A program made the position numbers and the translations under genes. Source: Bacillus_P idriensis_A (GTDB lineage: Bacteria; Bacillota; Bacilli; Bacillales; Bacillaceae). From it: DNA of 64,000 bases. This document shows, piece after piece, positions 53,310 through 62,193 of this stretch (its first letter is position 1; each line of letters opens with the position of its first letter). The stretch lies in contig NZ_JBCMYF010000006.1 of the NCBI RefSeq assembly GCF_050483325.1, positions 1 to 64,000 of the forward strand. Reading direction: 5' to 3'. The notes below the pieces were generated by a model. That model searched no databases. It saw only the letters and a program-made list of their open reading frames with translations, and was not told the DNA's origin.

Positions 53310-54159
53310 GTGATAGGAAGATTATTGATTTCATGTGAGGACCGGCCGGGAATTGTCTCTGCTGTGTCTCGTTTCTTAGCCATTGAAGGGGCTAACATTA
53401 TTCAGTCAGATCAGCATTCGACTGACCCGGTCGGCGGTCTTTTTTTATGAGAATTGAATTTCAGCTCCACGGTATTGAATACCGTGTGAAGGAGCTTAGA
53501 ACACAATTTTAACAAACAGCTGCTTCTTTTCAGATGAAATGGCGAATGACCTGTGCAAGTGACAAAAAGAAAATGGCTATTTTTGTCTCTAAAGAAGATC
53601 ACTGTCTTCAGGATCTTCTGCAGCGCTACCGTCTTTGCGCGCTTTCAGCTGACATTTCCATGATTGTCAGCAATCATGAAGATATGCGTGAGGTTGTTGA
53701 ATGTACGGCATTCCGTATCACCGTGTCCAGGCAACGAAGGAAACAAGAGAAGAAGCGGCAAAAACACATCTTGAACTTTTGGAAAAAGCGGGTGTGGATA
53801 CCATCGTTCTTGCAAGATATATGCAGATTATCCCTCCTGTCTTGATTGAACGCTATTAAAATCAGATTATCAACATTCATCACTCGTTTCTGCCTGCCTT
53901 TGTAGGCGGCAAGCCATATAACCAGGCGTATGAACGCGGTGTTAAAATCATAGGGGCAACCGCTCACTATGTTACAGAAGAGCTTGATCAGGAACCGATT
54001 ATCGAACAGGATGTGGAGCGGGTAAGCCACAGGCATCAAATAAAAGATTTAAAACGGGTTGGAAGAGATGTTGAGAAACTTGTGCTTTCAAGAGCAGTTG
54101 GCTGGCACTTGGATGATAAAGTGCTAGTTTATGCCAATAAAACGGTTGTATTCCCATAA
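53310..54159 (+). pseudogene. purU: Formyltetrahydrofolate deformylase, degraded
   Basis: GTG start after TAGGAGGAG. Pieces in different frames rebuild a PurU: IGRLLISCEDRPGIVSAVSRFL (ACT domain) split, then SADISMIVSNHED, EKAGVDTIVLARYMQI, INIHHSFLPAFVGGKPY, GATAHYVTEELDQEPIIEQD. At least three frame changes (near 53445, 53510, 53700) and an in-frame TAA at about 53859 break it. About 850 bp, near full length, so decay is by small mutations and recent. Confidence 0.85.
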
Positions 54160-54179
54160 TCAGAAAATAGTGTTCGTAA

Positions 54180-54210
54180 AACAGCAGGGAATGTTCCCCT
54201 TCTGTTTTTA
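54180..54210 (+). terminator. Terminator after purU remnant
   Basis: AACAGCAGGGAA-TG-TTCCCCTTCTGTTTTTAT, imperfect stem with T-run. Confidence 0.65.
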
Positions 54211-54284
54211 TGGATGCTGTTAATTATTCAAGACAGATCATGTAAATTAAGGGTTGTCATAACCAAGTAAAAAGTATATCTTTT

Positions 54285-54305
54285 AAATAGTAAAGATTAC
54301 GATTT
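54285..54305 (+). promoter_or_regulatory. Zur box of the second Ni/opine ABC operon
   Basis: TAGTAAAGATTACGA core with AAA/TTT arms, two mismatches in the dyad. A possible promoter TTGTCA (54254) with TATATC or TATCTT lies just upstream. Confidence 0.75.
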
Positions 54306-54373
54306 ACAGATTGTCAGGCATCTGATTAAAGAAAACTGATGTCAAAAGAAAAATCGAGAGGGAGAGAAAGTCT

Positions 54374-55972
54374 GTGATTCAAAAAAAAATAAAAGCTGCA
54401 GCACTGCTTATTCTAATAGCAACCCTATTGGTAGCATGCTCGGAAAATGAAAAAACCTCTTCATCAAATAAGGAAAATGAACTGATCTATGCTATAACGA
54501 AAGATATTGATGATATGAACCCTCATTTATATGCAGGAGCAATGTCTGCACAGGGAGTGGTGTACGAATCCCTGGTTGAGAATACGAAAGAGGGAATAAA
54601 GCCTCTGCTTGCGGAATCATGGGAAGTTTCAAAGGATGGGAAAGTTTATACATTTCATTTAAGGGAAGATGTGACTTTTCATGATGGAGAACCCTTCAAT
54701 GCAGAAGCTGTAAAGAAAAACATAGACGCGGTCCAGCAGAATAAAGAAAAACATTCATGGATTAAGCTTTCTCAAAAAATTGCAGATATCAGGGTTGTTG
54801 ACGAGTATACAGTAGAGTTGGTACTTACAGAGCCGTATTACCCGGCGCTGGACGAGTTGTCCATGACAAGACCATACGTATTTATCTCTCCGAAAGATTT
54901 TAAAAACGGCGGAACGAAAGACGGAATTAATGGATACAACGGAACAGGACCTTATGTTCTTACTGACCACAAGAGAGATAAAAATGCTTCATTTGAAGCC
55001 AATAAAAACTACTGGAACGGAAAACCTGAAATAAATAAAATGACGGCTAAAGTTCTTCCATCTGGAGAGACAACCTTTCTAGCCCTTCAAAAGCAGGAAG
55101 TGAACTTTTTATTTACAGATGACAGAGGAGCAAACAGCATCGATGATGAAGCAATGGGTCAATTAGAGGAAACTGGATACCAGGTCGTTAAAAGCGACCC
55201 GATGAACACGAAATTAATTGTCGCCAACAGCAGTAAAAAAGATAATCCTGTGAGTGAGACTGCGGTCAGGGAAGCCATTTGGCATGCGGTAGACAGGGAG
55301 ACCATCAGTAAAGATTTGCTGAATGGAAGTGAAAAGCCAGCGGAAGCACTTTTCTCCTCCAATGTAAAATATGCAGACGTTGAATTGGAAAAACGGGACT
55401 TTGATCGGAAAAAAGCTGCTGAAATACTGGATGGCGCAGGCTGGCAAATGGAACAAGGCTCAGATGTACGGACGAAGGACGGAAAGAAACTGGCTATGGA
55501 TTTTTTCTATGACAGTAATTCTCCTGCACAGAAGTCACAGGCGGAGTTCCTTCAGGCTTCGATGTATGAAATTGGAATTGAATTGAGCATTAAAGGGGAA
55601 GAGTCATCATCAATAGCAAATCGAAGAAAAACAGGGGATTATGATCTGTTGTACAGCCAAACGTGGGGTCTTGCTTACGATCCGCAAAGCACAATCTCTG
55701 CTTTCACAGATATTTCGTACAACCTTCATTCGACAAAAGGAATCAAGCAGGCAGATGAATTGTACAAAAAAATCGATCAAGTCATGGTCTCGACAGACGA
55801 AGAGGCAAGAAAATCTTTATATGCCGACATCTTGACGATTGTCCACGATGAAGCTGTATTTATCCCTATTACTCATGGCGGGGTCACTGTCGTTGCTCCG
55901 GATGATTTACAGGGCATTTCGTTCAAACAGACACAGTATGAACTCCCATTTGAAAAATTGAATGTCAAATAA
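54374..55972 (+). CDS. Nickel/opine-type solute-binding lipoprotein (second system)
   Basis: 532 residues, SBP family 5 nearest in layout to NikA. Lipobox VAC with Cys22; ITKDIDDMNPHLY, REDVTFHDGEPFNAEAV, GYNGTGPYVL, NKNYWNGKPEINKM, WHAVDRETISKDLL. Clearly a different protein from cntA at 38 kb, so the two systems probably carry different ligands. GTG start after GAGAGGGAGAG. First gene of a five-gene importer plus exporter operon. Confidence 0.85.
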   Translation: MIQKKIKAAALLILIATLLVACSENEKTSSSNKENELIYAITKDIDDMNPHLYAGAMSAQGVVYESLVENTKEGIKPLLAESWEVSKDGKVYTFHLREDVTFHDGEPFNAEAVKKNIDAVQQNKEKHSWIKLSQKIADIRVVDEYTVELVLTEPYYPALDELSMTRPYVFISPKDFKNGGTKDGINGYNGTGPYVLTDHKRDKNASFEANKNYWNGKPEINKMTAKVLPSGETTFLALQKQEVNFLFTDDRGANSIDDEAMGQLEETGYQVVKSDPMNTKLIVANSSKKDNPVSETAVREAIWHAVDRETISKDLLNGSEKPAEALFSSNVKYADVELEKRDFDRKKAAEILDGAGWQMEQGSDVRTKDGKKLAMDFFYDSNSPAQKSQAEFLQASMYEIGIELSIKGEESSSIANRRKTGDYDLLYSQTWGLAYDPQSTISAFTDISYNLHSTKGIKQADELYKKIDQVMVSTDEEARKSLYADILTIVHDEAVFIPITHGGVTVVAPDDLQGISFKQTQYELPFEKLNVK

Positions 55973-56075
55973 ATGAAATAAAGGGGGAAGTTTCTTTCCT
56001 CTTTTTATTTTTCGACACATGAGTGATGAGAGAACGGATAGGTCCTCTCTCATGAATGAAAGAAAGGAGTATGTC

Positions 56076-57008
56076 ATGGGAAGGTACATAGTTAAGAGAC
56101 TTTTGGCCATGATCCCGTTGCTGGTTGTTATTTCCTTTTTGACGTTTGTTTTTATTAATTTGTCTCCTCTGGATCCTGCAGAAACCGTTTTAAAAGCACA
56201 GGGAGTTCCTTCCATAACCGATGAATTACTAGCTCAGACGAAAGAAGAACTGGGATTAAATAAGCCGTTCATCTTGCAATATGCTGATTGGCTCGGTTCA
56301 AGCATGCGCTTTGATTTCGGTCAGTCCTATGTCACTGGGCAGCCTGTCTCAGAATTAATTGGACCTGCGTTTGTCAACACATTCAAACTGACTGTCATTT
56401 CTTCAATCGTAATTGTAGCATTGTCTATTTTTCTTGGTGTGGTGTGTGCTCTGAACGAAGGCAAGGTTTTGGACAAAGCCACAAGGAGCTTTTCGTTTTT
56501 GCTGATTGGAATGCCATCCTACTGGCTTGCTGCTTTAATGATCTGGTATTTTTCTGTCAAACTTGATTTAGTACCGACGAGCGGTATGGACAGTTTTAAA
56601 AGTTATATACTCCCGGTTGCCGCAATAACAGTCGGCTATACCGGCATTTACTTTAGGACGGTAAGAAGTTCTATGTTAAGCAATTTAAATGAGGGCTATG
56701 TTTTATATGGCAGGGCGAGCGGTTTACCCGAGAAAAAAATAACGCTCCATATTCTCCGCAATTCGATGCAGGTGGCCATATCCATCTTTTGCATGGGGAT
56801 TCCTACCATATTGGGCGGGGCAGTTGTGATCGAGAATGTATTTGCCTGGCCGGGGCTTGGCAGTTTAAGTGTGAAATCTATATTGAACAGAGATTTTCCG
56901 GTCATTCAAGCGTACGTATTGATTCTGGCGGTTGCTTTTGTCCTGTTCAATACATTGTCTGATGTACTCAATATGGTGTTAAACCCGAAGTTAAGGAAGG
57001 GCATGTAA
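56076..57008 (+). CDS. Nickel/opine ABC permease NikB-like
   Basis: 310 residues, six membrane segments, DppB/NikB family (LTFVFINLSPLDPAETVL, FGQSYVTGQPVSELI, VIENVFAWPGLGSLSVKSILNRDFPVIQAYV). ATG six bases after AAGGAGT; an upstream ATG at 56019 lacks a site. The next gene starts at the base after the stop. Confidence 0.88.
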   Translation: MGRYIVKRLLAMIPLLVVISFLTFVFINLSPLDPAETVLKAQGVPSITDELLAQTKEELGLNKPFILQYADWLGSSMRFDFGQSYVTGQPVSELIGPAFVNTFKLTVISSIVIVALSIFLGVVCALNEGKVLDKATRSFSFLLIGMPSYWLAALMIWYFSVKLDLVPTSGMDSFKSYILPVAAITVGYTGIYFRTVRSSMLSNLNEGYVLYGRASGLPEKKITLHILRNSMQVAISIFCMGIPTILGGAVVIENVFAWPGLGSLSVKSILNRDFPVIQAYVLILAVAFVLFNTLSDVLNMVLNPKLRKGM

Positions 57009-57902
57009 ATGAGAATCATTCAGAATTTATTTCAGAATAAAATCGGCGCTGCATCATTTATCATCATCATGTTCACCATCATTGCGGGCATATTTGCTCC
57101 ACTATTCGCACCTAACGATCCGTTGAAAATTCATATGGATTTAAAGTATGCCGGTCCATCCTGGGAGTATTTGCTTGGAAATGATCATTTGGGCAGATGT
57201 GTTTTATCCAGACTGATATATGGCATTCGCCCCAGTGTGTTATGGGTAATGGCTGCTCTGATTATTTCTGTTTCTATCGGTGCCGTTATGGGTTTTATTG
57301 CTGGGTATTTCAGAGGGAAAATCGATGCTGTAATCATGCGGATATGTGACGTTATGCTGTCCTTCCCGGGATATGTCATGCCGCTTGCTTTTGTGGGTAT
57401 TTTCGGGGTTGGTCTGGAAAATATTATGATTGCGTTTATTCTGATAAAATGGGCCTGGTTTGCCAGGGTCATCAGGACCTCTGTCATGCAATATGCAGAG
57501 CTTGAATACGTGAAGTTTGCCAAAGCATCGGGGGCAAGCCATGCAAGGATTATTTGCAGACATATTGTTCCGGTCACATTTGCAGACATAGCGGTTATTT
57601 CAAGCAGTTCAATATGCTCCATGATCCTGCAAATATCAGGTTTTTCATTTTTAGGATTAGGAATTCAGGCACCGAATCCGGAATGGGGAATGATGCTGAG
57701 CGAAGCAAGAAAAGTAATGTTTACAAGGCCTGAGCTTATGCTTGCCCCCGGATTTGCTATCATAGCGGTTGTAACGGCCTTTAACTTTTTGGCTGATGCC
57801 CTTCAGGTTGCCGCTGATCCTAAGCTTGGAAAAGCCAAGAAGAAATTAAATGATTATCATTCGATTTCAACAGACAAAACTCAAAGGCTGGCAGTAAAAT
57901 GA
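57009..57902 (+). CDS. Nickel/opine ABC permease NikC-like
   Basis: 297 residues, DppC/NikC family: LGNDHLGRCVLSRLIYGIRPSV, EAA loop AKASGASHARIICRHIVPVT, ISGFSFLGLGIQAPNPEWGMML. A C-terminal tail of about 30 charged residues (LGKAKKKLNDYHSISTDKTQ) is longer than usual. Overlaps the next ATG by 4 bp. Confidence 0.88.
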   Translation: MRIIQNLFQNKIGAASFIIIMFTIIAGIFAPLFAPNDPLKIHMDLKYAGPSWEYLLGNDHLGRCVLSRLIYGIRPSVLWVMAALIISVSIGAVMGFIAGYFRGKIDAVIMRICDVMLSFPGYVMPLAFVGIFGVGLENIMIAFILIKWAWFARVIRTSVMQYAELEYVKFAKASGASHARIICRHIVPVTFADIAVISSSSICSMILQISGFSFLGLGIQAPNPEWGMMLSEARKVMFTRPELMLAPGFAIIAVVTAFNFLADALQVAADPKLGKAKKKLNDYHSISTDKTQRLAVK

Positions 57903-58711
57903 CTAAATTACTAGAGGTTAAAGATCTTACAATCCGTGATAGCGGAGATGACCGTACGATTGTTGAGTGCAGCACGTTTGCCTTAGAAAAAGGCAGGTGC
58001 CTTGCCATTGTCGGTGAAAGCGGGAGCGGGAAGTCAGTGACATGCAGAGCGCTTATGAGGCTGAATAAACCGCACCTGCATCAATCAGGGGAAATACGAT
58101 TAAATGGAGAAGACCTGATGAGTCTGACTAACAGGGAAATGCGGAAAAAGAGGGGGAAAAACCTATGCATGATTCTACAAAACGGGATGAGTGCATTTGA
58201 TCCTACTTGTGTAATTGGGGTCCATTTATATGAAACACTTCATGAACATTACGGCTGGAGTAAAAGAGTAATTGAAGACAAAGTGAAATATGCAATGGAA
58301 CGTGTAAACCTTAAAAATCCGGGAGAATTATTGAAAAAATATCCCCATCAATTGTCAGGGGGGATGCTGCAGCGGATGATGATTGCGCTGGCACTCGTAT
58401 TGGAACCGGATATTATCATCGCAGATGAACCTACCACAGCTCTTGATACCATTTCCCAATATGAAGTGATTGAACAATTCAGCAGATTAAGAGAAAGAAT
58501 GGGCTGTTCGCTTATTTTTGTTTCACACGATTTGGGAGCTGTGAGAAAAATTGCGGATGATGTCATGATTATGAAGGATGGAAAAATCGTCGAAATGGGA
58601 GAAAAAGAAATCATCTTTTCCAGCCCCCAGCACCCGTATACAAAATATTTAGTATCAACCAGGTATTCTTTAAGTAACCACTTTAAAAAACTGATGGGGG
58701 AGGAGCTTTAA
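57899..58711 (+). CDS. Nickel/opine ABC ATPase NikD-like
   Basis: 270 residues. Walker A GESGSGKSV, Q-loop ILQNGMSAFDPTCVIG, signature LSGGMLQRMMIALA, Walker B IIIADEPTTALD, H-loop SHDLGAVRKIADDV. The QNGMSAFDP variant of the Q-loop is the NikD form. Confidence 0.9.
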   Translation: MTKLLEVKDLTIRDSGDDRTIVECSTFALEKGRCLAIVGESGSGKSVTCRALMRLNKPHLHQSGEIRLNGEDLMSLTNREMRKKRGKNLCMILQNGMSAFDPTCVIGVHLYETLHEHYGWSKRVIEDKVKYAMERVNLKNPGELLKKYPHQLSGGMLQRMMIALALVLEPDIIIADEPTTALDTISQYEVIEQFSRLRERMGCSLIFVSHDLGAVRKIADDVMIMKDGKIVEMGEKEIIFSSPQHPYTKYLVSTRYSLSNHFKKLMGEEL

Positions 58712-59458
58712 TTGCTTAAGGTTGAGGGAGTTGAGAAGAGCTATAAACAAGGCGGTCTTTTCTCAAATGAAAGTCAGAAAATAATCAAAAACGTCAGCTT
58801 TGAGTGCAGGAACGGAGAATGTCTGGGGATTATAGGAGAAAGCGGCAGCGGTAAATCGACTTTGGGGAGAATGCTAATTGGAATTGAAAAACCGGATTGC
58901 GGAAATGTTTTGTTTGAGGGAAAGGATGTAAGCAGCAGAAGAGTCAGATCGGGAAAAATCAGTGCTGTTTTTCAGGATTATACATCTTCTATTAATCCGT
59001 TTTTCACAGTAGAAGCAGCGATCCTGGAGCCTATGAAAAGCCAAATATCAGAACGTGAGCAGAGCAGCAGAAAAGTAGATCAGCTGCTGAACCGTGTAGG
59101 ATTGGACCCATCCTACCGGAAAAAATATCCCCATGAACTTTCAGGAGGTGAAGTTCAGAGGGTGTGTATTGCACGGGCTATTTCTACAAACCCGAAGTGC
59201 ATATTGCTGGATGAAGCTGTCAGCTCATTGGATGTCTCCATACAGGTTCAAATTCTGGATTTGCTTAAGGATCTGAAAGAAAGTGAGAATATGAGCTATA
59301 TTTTTATTACTCATGATGTCCAGGCAGCTGCTTATTTATGTGACAGAGTCATCTTTTTTAAAGATGGCCGGATCGAAGAGCTGCTTGAAATCAGCCAGCT
59401 GAAAAATGTGAAGTCTGAATATGCCAAAAAGCTGTTAAACAGTCTTTTGATGTTTTAA
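58712..59458 (+). CDS. Nickel/opine ABC ATPase NikE-like
   Basis: 248 residues. Walker A GESGSGKST, Q-loop VFQDYTSSINPFFTV, signature LSGGEVQRVCIARA, Walker B LLDEAVSSLD (Ala for Pro, as in NikE), H-loop THDVQAAAYLCDRV. TTG start after GGGGAGGAGC, directly at the end of the nikD-like gene. Confidence 0.9.
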   Translation: MLKVEGVEKSYKQGGLFSNESQKIIKNVSFECRNGECLGIIGESGSGKSTLGRMLIGIEKPDCGNVLFEGKDVSSRRVRSGKISAVFQDYTSSINPFFTVEAAILEPMKSQISEREQSSRKVDQLLNRVGLDPSYRKKYPHELSGGEVQRVCIARAISTNPKCILLDEAVSSLDVSIQVQILDLLKDLKESENMSYIFITHDVQAAAYLCDRVIFFKDGRIEELLEISQLKNVKSEYAKKLLNSLLMF

Positions 59459-59506
59459 TCGTGTTTTCGAAAATAATAAGCGGTTTTTTTGAGGAGTGAA
59501 ACAAAA

Positions 59507-60700
59507 GTGAGCGGAGCTTTATCCTGGCCTTTTTTGCGATTATACCTGCTGGTGCTTCTTTATTTCAGTGCCAACTCCATATTGAATGTGCTGATACCTC
59601 TTCAGGGGAATGCATTAGGGGCCACTAACACGACTATAGGCATCATAATGGGAGCCTATTTGTTTACAACGATGTTTTTCAGGCCATGGGCCGGCCGTGT
59701 CATTCAGCAGTACGGGCCTATAAAAGTCTTAAGAGTTATCCTTATTATAAATGGTTTTGCATTAATTCTGTACACGTTTATCGGTCTTGGGGGATACTTT
59801 GCTGCGCGTATGCTGCAGGGAGTATCGACGGCATTCTTTTCAATGGCGCTGCAGATTGGCATTATTGATGCCCTGCCGGAGAAAGACAGATCACAGGGCA
59901 TATCTCTCTATTCCTTATTTTCCTACATTCCGGGAATTATTGGTCCGCTGCTTGCTTTAAGTATATGGCAGGGGGAGATGACTTATTTTGCAGCTGTGAT
60001 GATTGTGATTGCCGTTTCCACTGGTTTATTTGGATACAGTGCAAGAATAGAGGGAAAAAAGGAAGAAGTGACGGATGTTCCGGCTGGAAAAGAGGAAGTT
60101 CATACATTTAAGGTATTTGGCCAGCTGTTTAAAAATCCTTTCCTGTTCAAATGCAGCATATTAATGCTGATTTCATCCATTGTTTTTGGAGCCATTACAG
60201 CGTTTATACCATTGTATGCCCTGGAGCTAAAGGGCGTCAGCGCAGGAATTTACCTGATGATTCAGGCATTGACCATTGTTGTAGCACGATTTACATTGAG
60301 GAAAAAAATCCCTTCTGATGGAAAATGGCATTCCTCATTCGTAATGGGGACGATGCTTCTTTTGGCCGCGGCCGCTTTATGTGTAAGTGCTGCACCTTTT
60401 GGAGGACCTGTTATATTTTACTCCGGTGCGGTATTAATGGGATTCGCCCAGGCAATGGTTTATCCGACTCTGACGACTTATTTAAGCTTCGTGTTACCAA
60501 AGGTAAACCGTAATGTTCTGCTTGGTCTGTTTATTGCCATGGCGGATCTTGGCGTTTCCATGGGCGGTGTTATTATGGGGCCGGTTGCTGATTTATTCTC
60601 ATATTCAGTTATGTATACAATATGTGCGTGTCTTGGTGCATGTCTGATTTTATTTGCGTATGACAGACGGAAGATGTTTGTTGAGGGAGTTTCTTTATAG
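59507..60700 (+). CDS. cntE: MFS exporter, CntE-like opine metallophore exporter
   Basis: 397 residues, twelve membrane segments in two halves, YfcJ/CntE branch of the MFS: LLYFSANSILNVLIPLQGNALGAT, RPWAGRVIQQYG (motif A-like), RMLQGVSTAFFSMALQ, then the second half from FKCSILMLISSIVFGAITAF. Length equals S. aureus CntE. In S. aureus cntE ends the cnt operon; here it ends the second ABC operon, 17 kb from cntLM. GTG after GAGGAGTG. The identification rests on family type plus context. Confidence 0.72.
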   Translation: MSGALSWPFLRLYLLVLLYFSANSILNVLIPLQGNALGATNTTIGIIMGAYLFTTMFFRPWAGRVIQQYGPIKVLRVILIINGFALILYTFIGLGGYFAARMLQGVSTAFFSMALQIGIIDALPEKDRSQGISLYSLFSYIPGIIGPLLALSIWQGEMTYFAAVMIVIAVSTGLFGYSARIEGKKEEVTDVPAGKEEVHTFKVFGQLFKNPFLFKCSILMLISSIVFGAITAFIPLYALELKGVSAGIYLMIQALTIVVARFTLRKKIPSDGKWHSSFVMGTMLLLAAAALCVSAAPFGGPVIFYSGAVLMGFAQAMVYPTLTTYLSFVLPKVNRNVLLGLFIAMADLGVSMGGVIMGPVADLFSYSVMYTICACLGACLILFAYDRRKMFVEGVSL

Positions 60701-60797
60701 GTGATTATCCTTTAATGATGATTGTCTGACTAAGTATATTTTTTAATTCCTCCTGAAATACTAAATGTAAGATTGAAAATCGGGAGTGATAAGAGAA

Positions 60798-61133
60798 ATG
60801 CAGCATTCAGTTCATAAAGGAGATCATCCGCATCAGCACGGTATGGCTTGCGGACATACAAAAATTAATCATGACGGCCATATTGATTATGTGCACAACG
60901 GGCATCTGCATCACGAACATGAGGGACACTGGGATGAATGTAAAATACCAGTGAGTGAAACAAATCCTGAAGAATGCAAACCTATACCTTGTGAATGCCA
61001 TCATGATGAAGACTGCGGACATGAAATGGTCCCTCATGGAGATCATATGGACTATCTTGTAAATGGAAGACTCCACCATGTGCACAATGGACACTGTGAT
61101 GACCACGGGCCTGTAGAGATCATTGGAAACTAA
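60798..61133 (+). CDS. His- and Cys-rich small protein
   Basis: 111 residues with 24 His and 7 Cys. Two imperfect repeats share the pattern G-D/H-H-x-D-Y-x-x-N-G-x-L-H-H-x-H-x-G-H (residues about 23-44 and 78-99): DGHIDYVHNGHLHHEHEGH and GDHMDYLVNGRLHHVHNGH. No signal peptide or membrane segment, so cytosolic. Probably binds zinc or nickel as store or buffer (inference). RBS GGGAGTG. No clear Zur box in front; own terminator behind. Confidence 0.8.
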   Translation: MQHSVHKGDHPHQHGMACGHTKINHDGHIDYVHNGHLHHEHEGHWDECKIPVSETNPEECKPIPCECHHDEDCGHEMVPHGDHMDYLVNGRLHHVHNGHCDDHGPVEIIGN

Positions 61134-61152
61134 TAATCTCATTTACACATTG

Positions 61153-61182
61153 AAAAGAGAGGAAAACCTCTCTTTTTTTGTG
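61153..61182 (+). terminator. Terminator of the His-rich protein gene
   Basis: AAAGAGAGG-AAAA-CCTCTCTTTTTTTG. Confidence 0.9.
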
Positions 61183-61373
61183 GTCTCTAAGTCAGTACCT
61201 CAGCTTGAAGGCCTTCTTATTTCTTCACCATGAAAAGGAAGCTCCAACATCTAGGTCTGCATATTTTAATCGATGGTGATATGAAAGCAGACTGGTTCTA
61301 ATATTCCTGTGAGCAGAAAAAATTTCAAACAGCATTTACATACAAAACCCTTTCGTTTTTAAGACTGTGCGTG

Positions 61374-61415
61374 TATAATATATAAACAAATCGTAATTAT
61401 TACGATTTGTTTATA
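61374..61415 (+). promoter_or_regulatory. Perfect -10 box and 35-bp palindromic Zur operator
   Basis: TATAAT at 61374-61379 is followed at once by a palindrome perfect over 35 bp (61381-61415) centred on TCGTAATTATTACGA. This is the longest and most symmetrical Zur box of the window. The -35 (TTTCGT, 61351) is poor. Confidence 0.88.
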
Positions 61416-61441
61416 CTCTCATCGAAACCGGGGTGCTGAGA

Positions 61442-61789
61442 TTGAATGAAAAAGGGATGAATGTTCTGGCAAAGGGAATTATTGCAGGTCTATCTGAGAC
61501 AAAAAGAAACGTTTATCGATATATAGAGAGCAGAGAAGATGAACTTGCGTCCCAATGCGAAACAAAAGAACAATTTCTAACTATGCTCGTTCAAGTGTCG
61601 CCTTATCATGAAGCAGCAAACAGGTTCAGTATAAGTGTTGAAGAAATTTACCGGCTGATGAAGGAAACAGAAGCTGAAATCAATAAAAAGCTCGAACAAC
61701 AACTGAGCACTTATAAATGGATCGACTGTACAGAACGAATAGAAAATGGTTCGGCAAGCAACAAAAAGCATTTTCTCTTTCTAACATAA
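61442..61789 (+). CDS. Zur-controlled protein of unknown function
   Basis: 115 residues, helical, no signal peptide or membrane segment. NRFSISVEEIYRLMKETEAEINKKLEQQL reads like a helix-turn-helix followed by a coiled segment, as in small sigma-like or phage-type regulators, but I do not recognise the family. A single Cys near 97; no CxxC. TTG start after GGGGTG; an ATG five codons later is possible. It follows a 35-bp palindromic Zur operator and precedes rpsN2. Confidence 0.72.
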   Translation: MNEKGMNVLAKGIIAGLSETKRNVYRYIESREDELASQCETKEQFLTMLVQVSPYHEAANRFSISVEEIYRLMKETEAEINKKLEQQLSTYKWIDCTERIENGSASNKKHFLFLT

Positions 61790-61813
61790 TGGACCGGAAA
61801 CAGTTTGCATTTT

Positions 61814-61834
61814 AAATCGTAATGATTACGGAAA
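61814..61834 (+). promoter_or_regulatory. Zur box of rpsN2
   Basis: TCGTAATGATTACGG, a single end mismatch, 18 bp before the rpsN2 start. Confidence 0.88.
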
Positions 61835-61851
61835 GGAAGGATGAATGAACT

Positions 61852-62121
61852 ATGGCAAAAAAATCCAAAGTAGCAAAAGAAAAAAAGCGTCAGGAGCTTG
61901 TTGAAAAATACCGTGAACTGCGTGCAGAATTAAAAGAAAACGGAGATATTGAGGCATTGCGCAGACTGCCGCGCGATTCTTCTCCAACACGATTAAAAAA
62001 CCGCTGCGAGGTAACAGGCAGACCTAGAGGGTATCTGCGTAAATTTAAGCTGTCAAGAATTGCATTCCGTGAGCTTGCCCACAAAGGCCAGCTTCCCGGT
62101 GTGAAAAAATCAAGCTGGTAA
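61852..62121 (+). CDS. rpsN2: Ribosomal protein S14, zinc-free paralogue
   Basis: 89 residues, the long C-minus S14: one Cys (NRCEVTGRPRGYLRKFKLSRIAFRELA) where the 61-residue zinc form has two CxxC pairs. In B. subtilis the equivalent (YhzA/RpsN2) is Zur-repressed and keeps ribosome assembly going without zinc. The start MAKKSKVAKEKKRQELVEKY is standard. Confidence 0.95.
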   Translation: MAKKSKVAKEKKRQELVEKYRELRAELKENGDIEALRRLPRDSSPTRLKNRCEVTGRPRGYLRKFKLSRIAFRELAHKGQLPGVKKSSW

Positions 62122-62159
62122 GGAAAAAGAAGGAAAACATACTCTGCCAAGATGTGACT

Positions 62160-62192
62160 GAAGCATGCCATTTGCCGTGGTATGCTTTTTTC
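62160..62192 (+). terminator. Terminator of rpsN2
   Basis: AAGCATGCCA-TTTGCCG-TGGTATGCTTTTTTC. It overlaps the ATG of the following open frame, so that frame does not start naturally there. Confidence 0.85.
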
Positions 62193-62193
62193 A

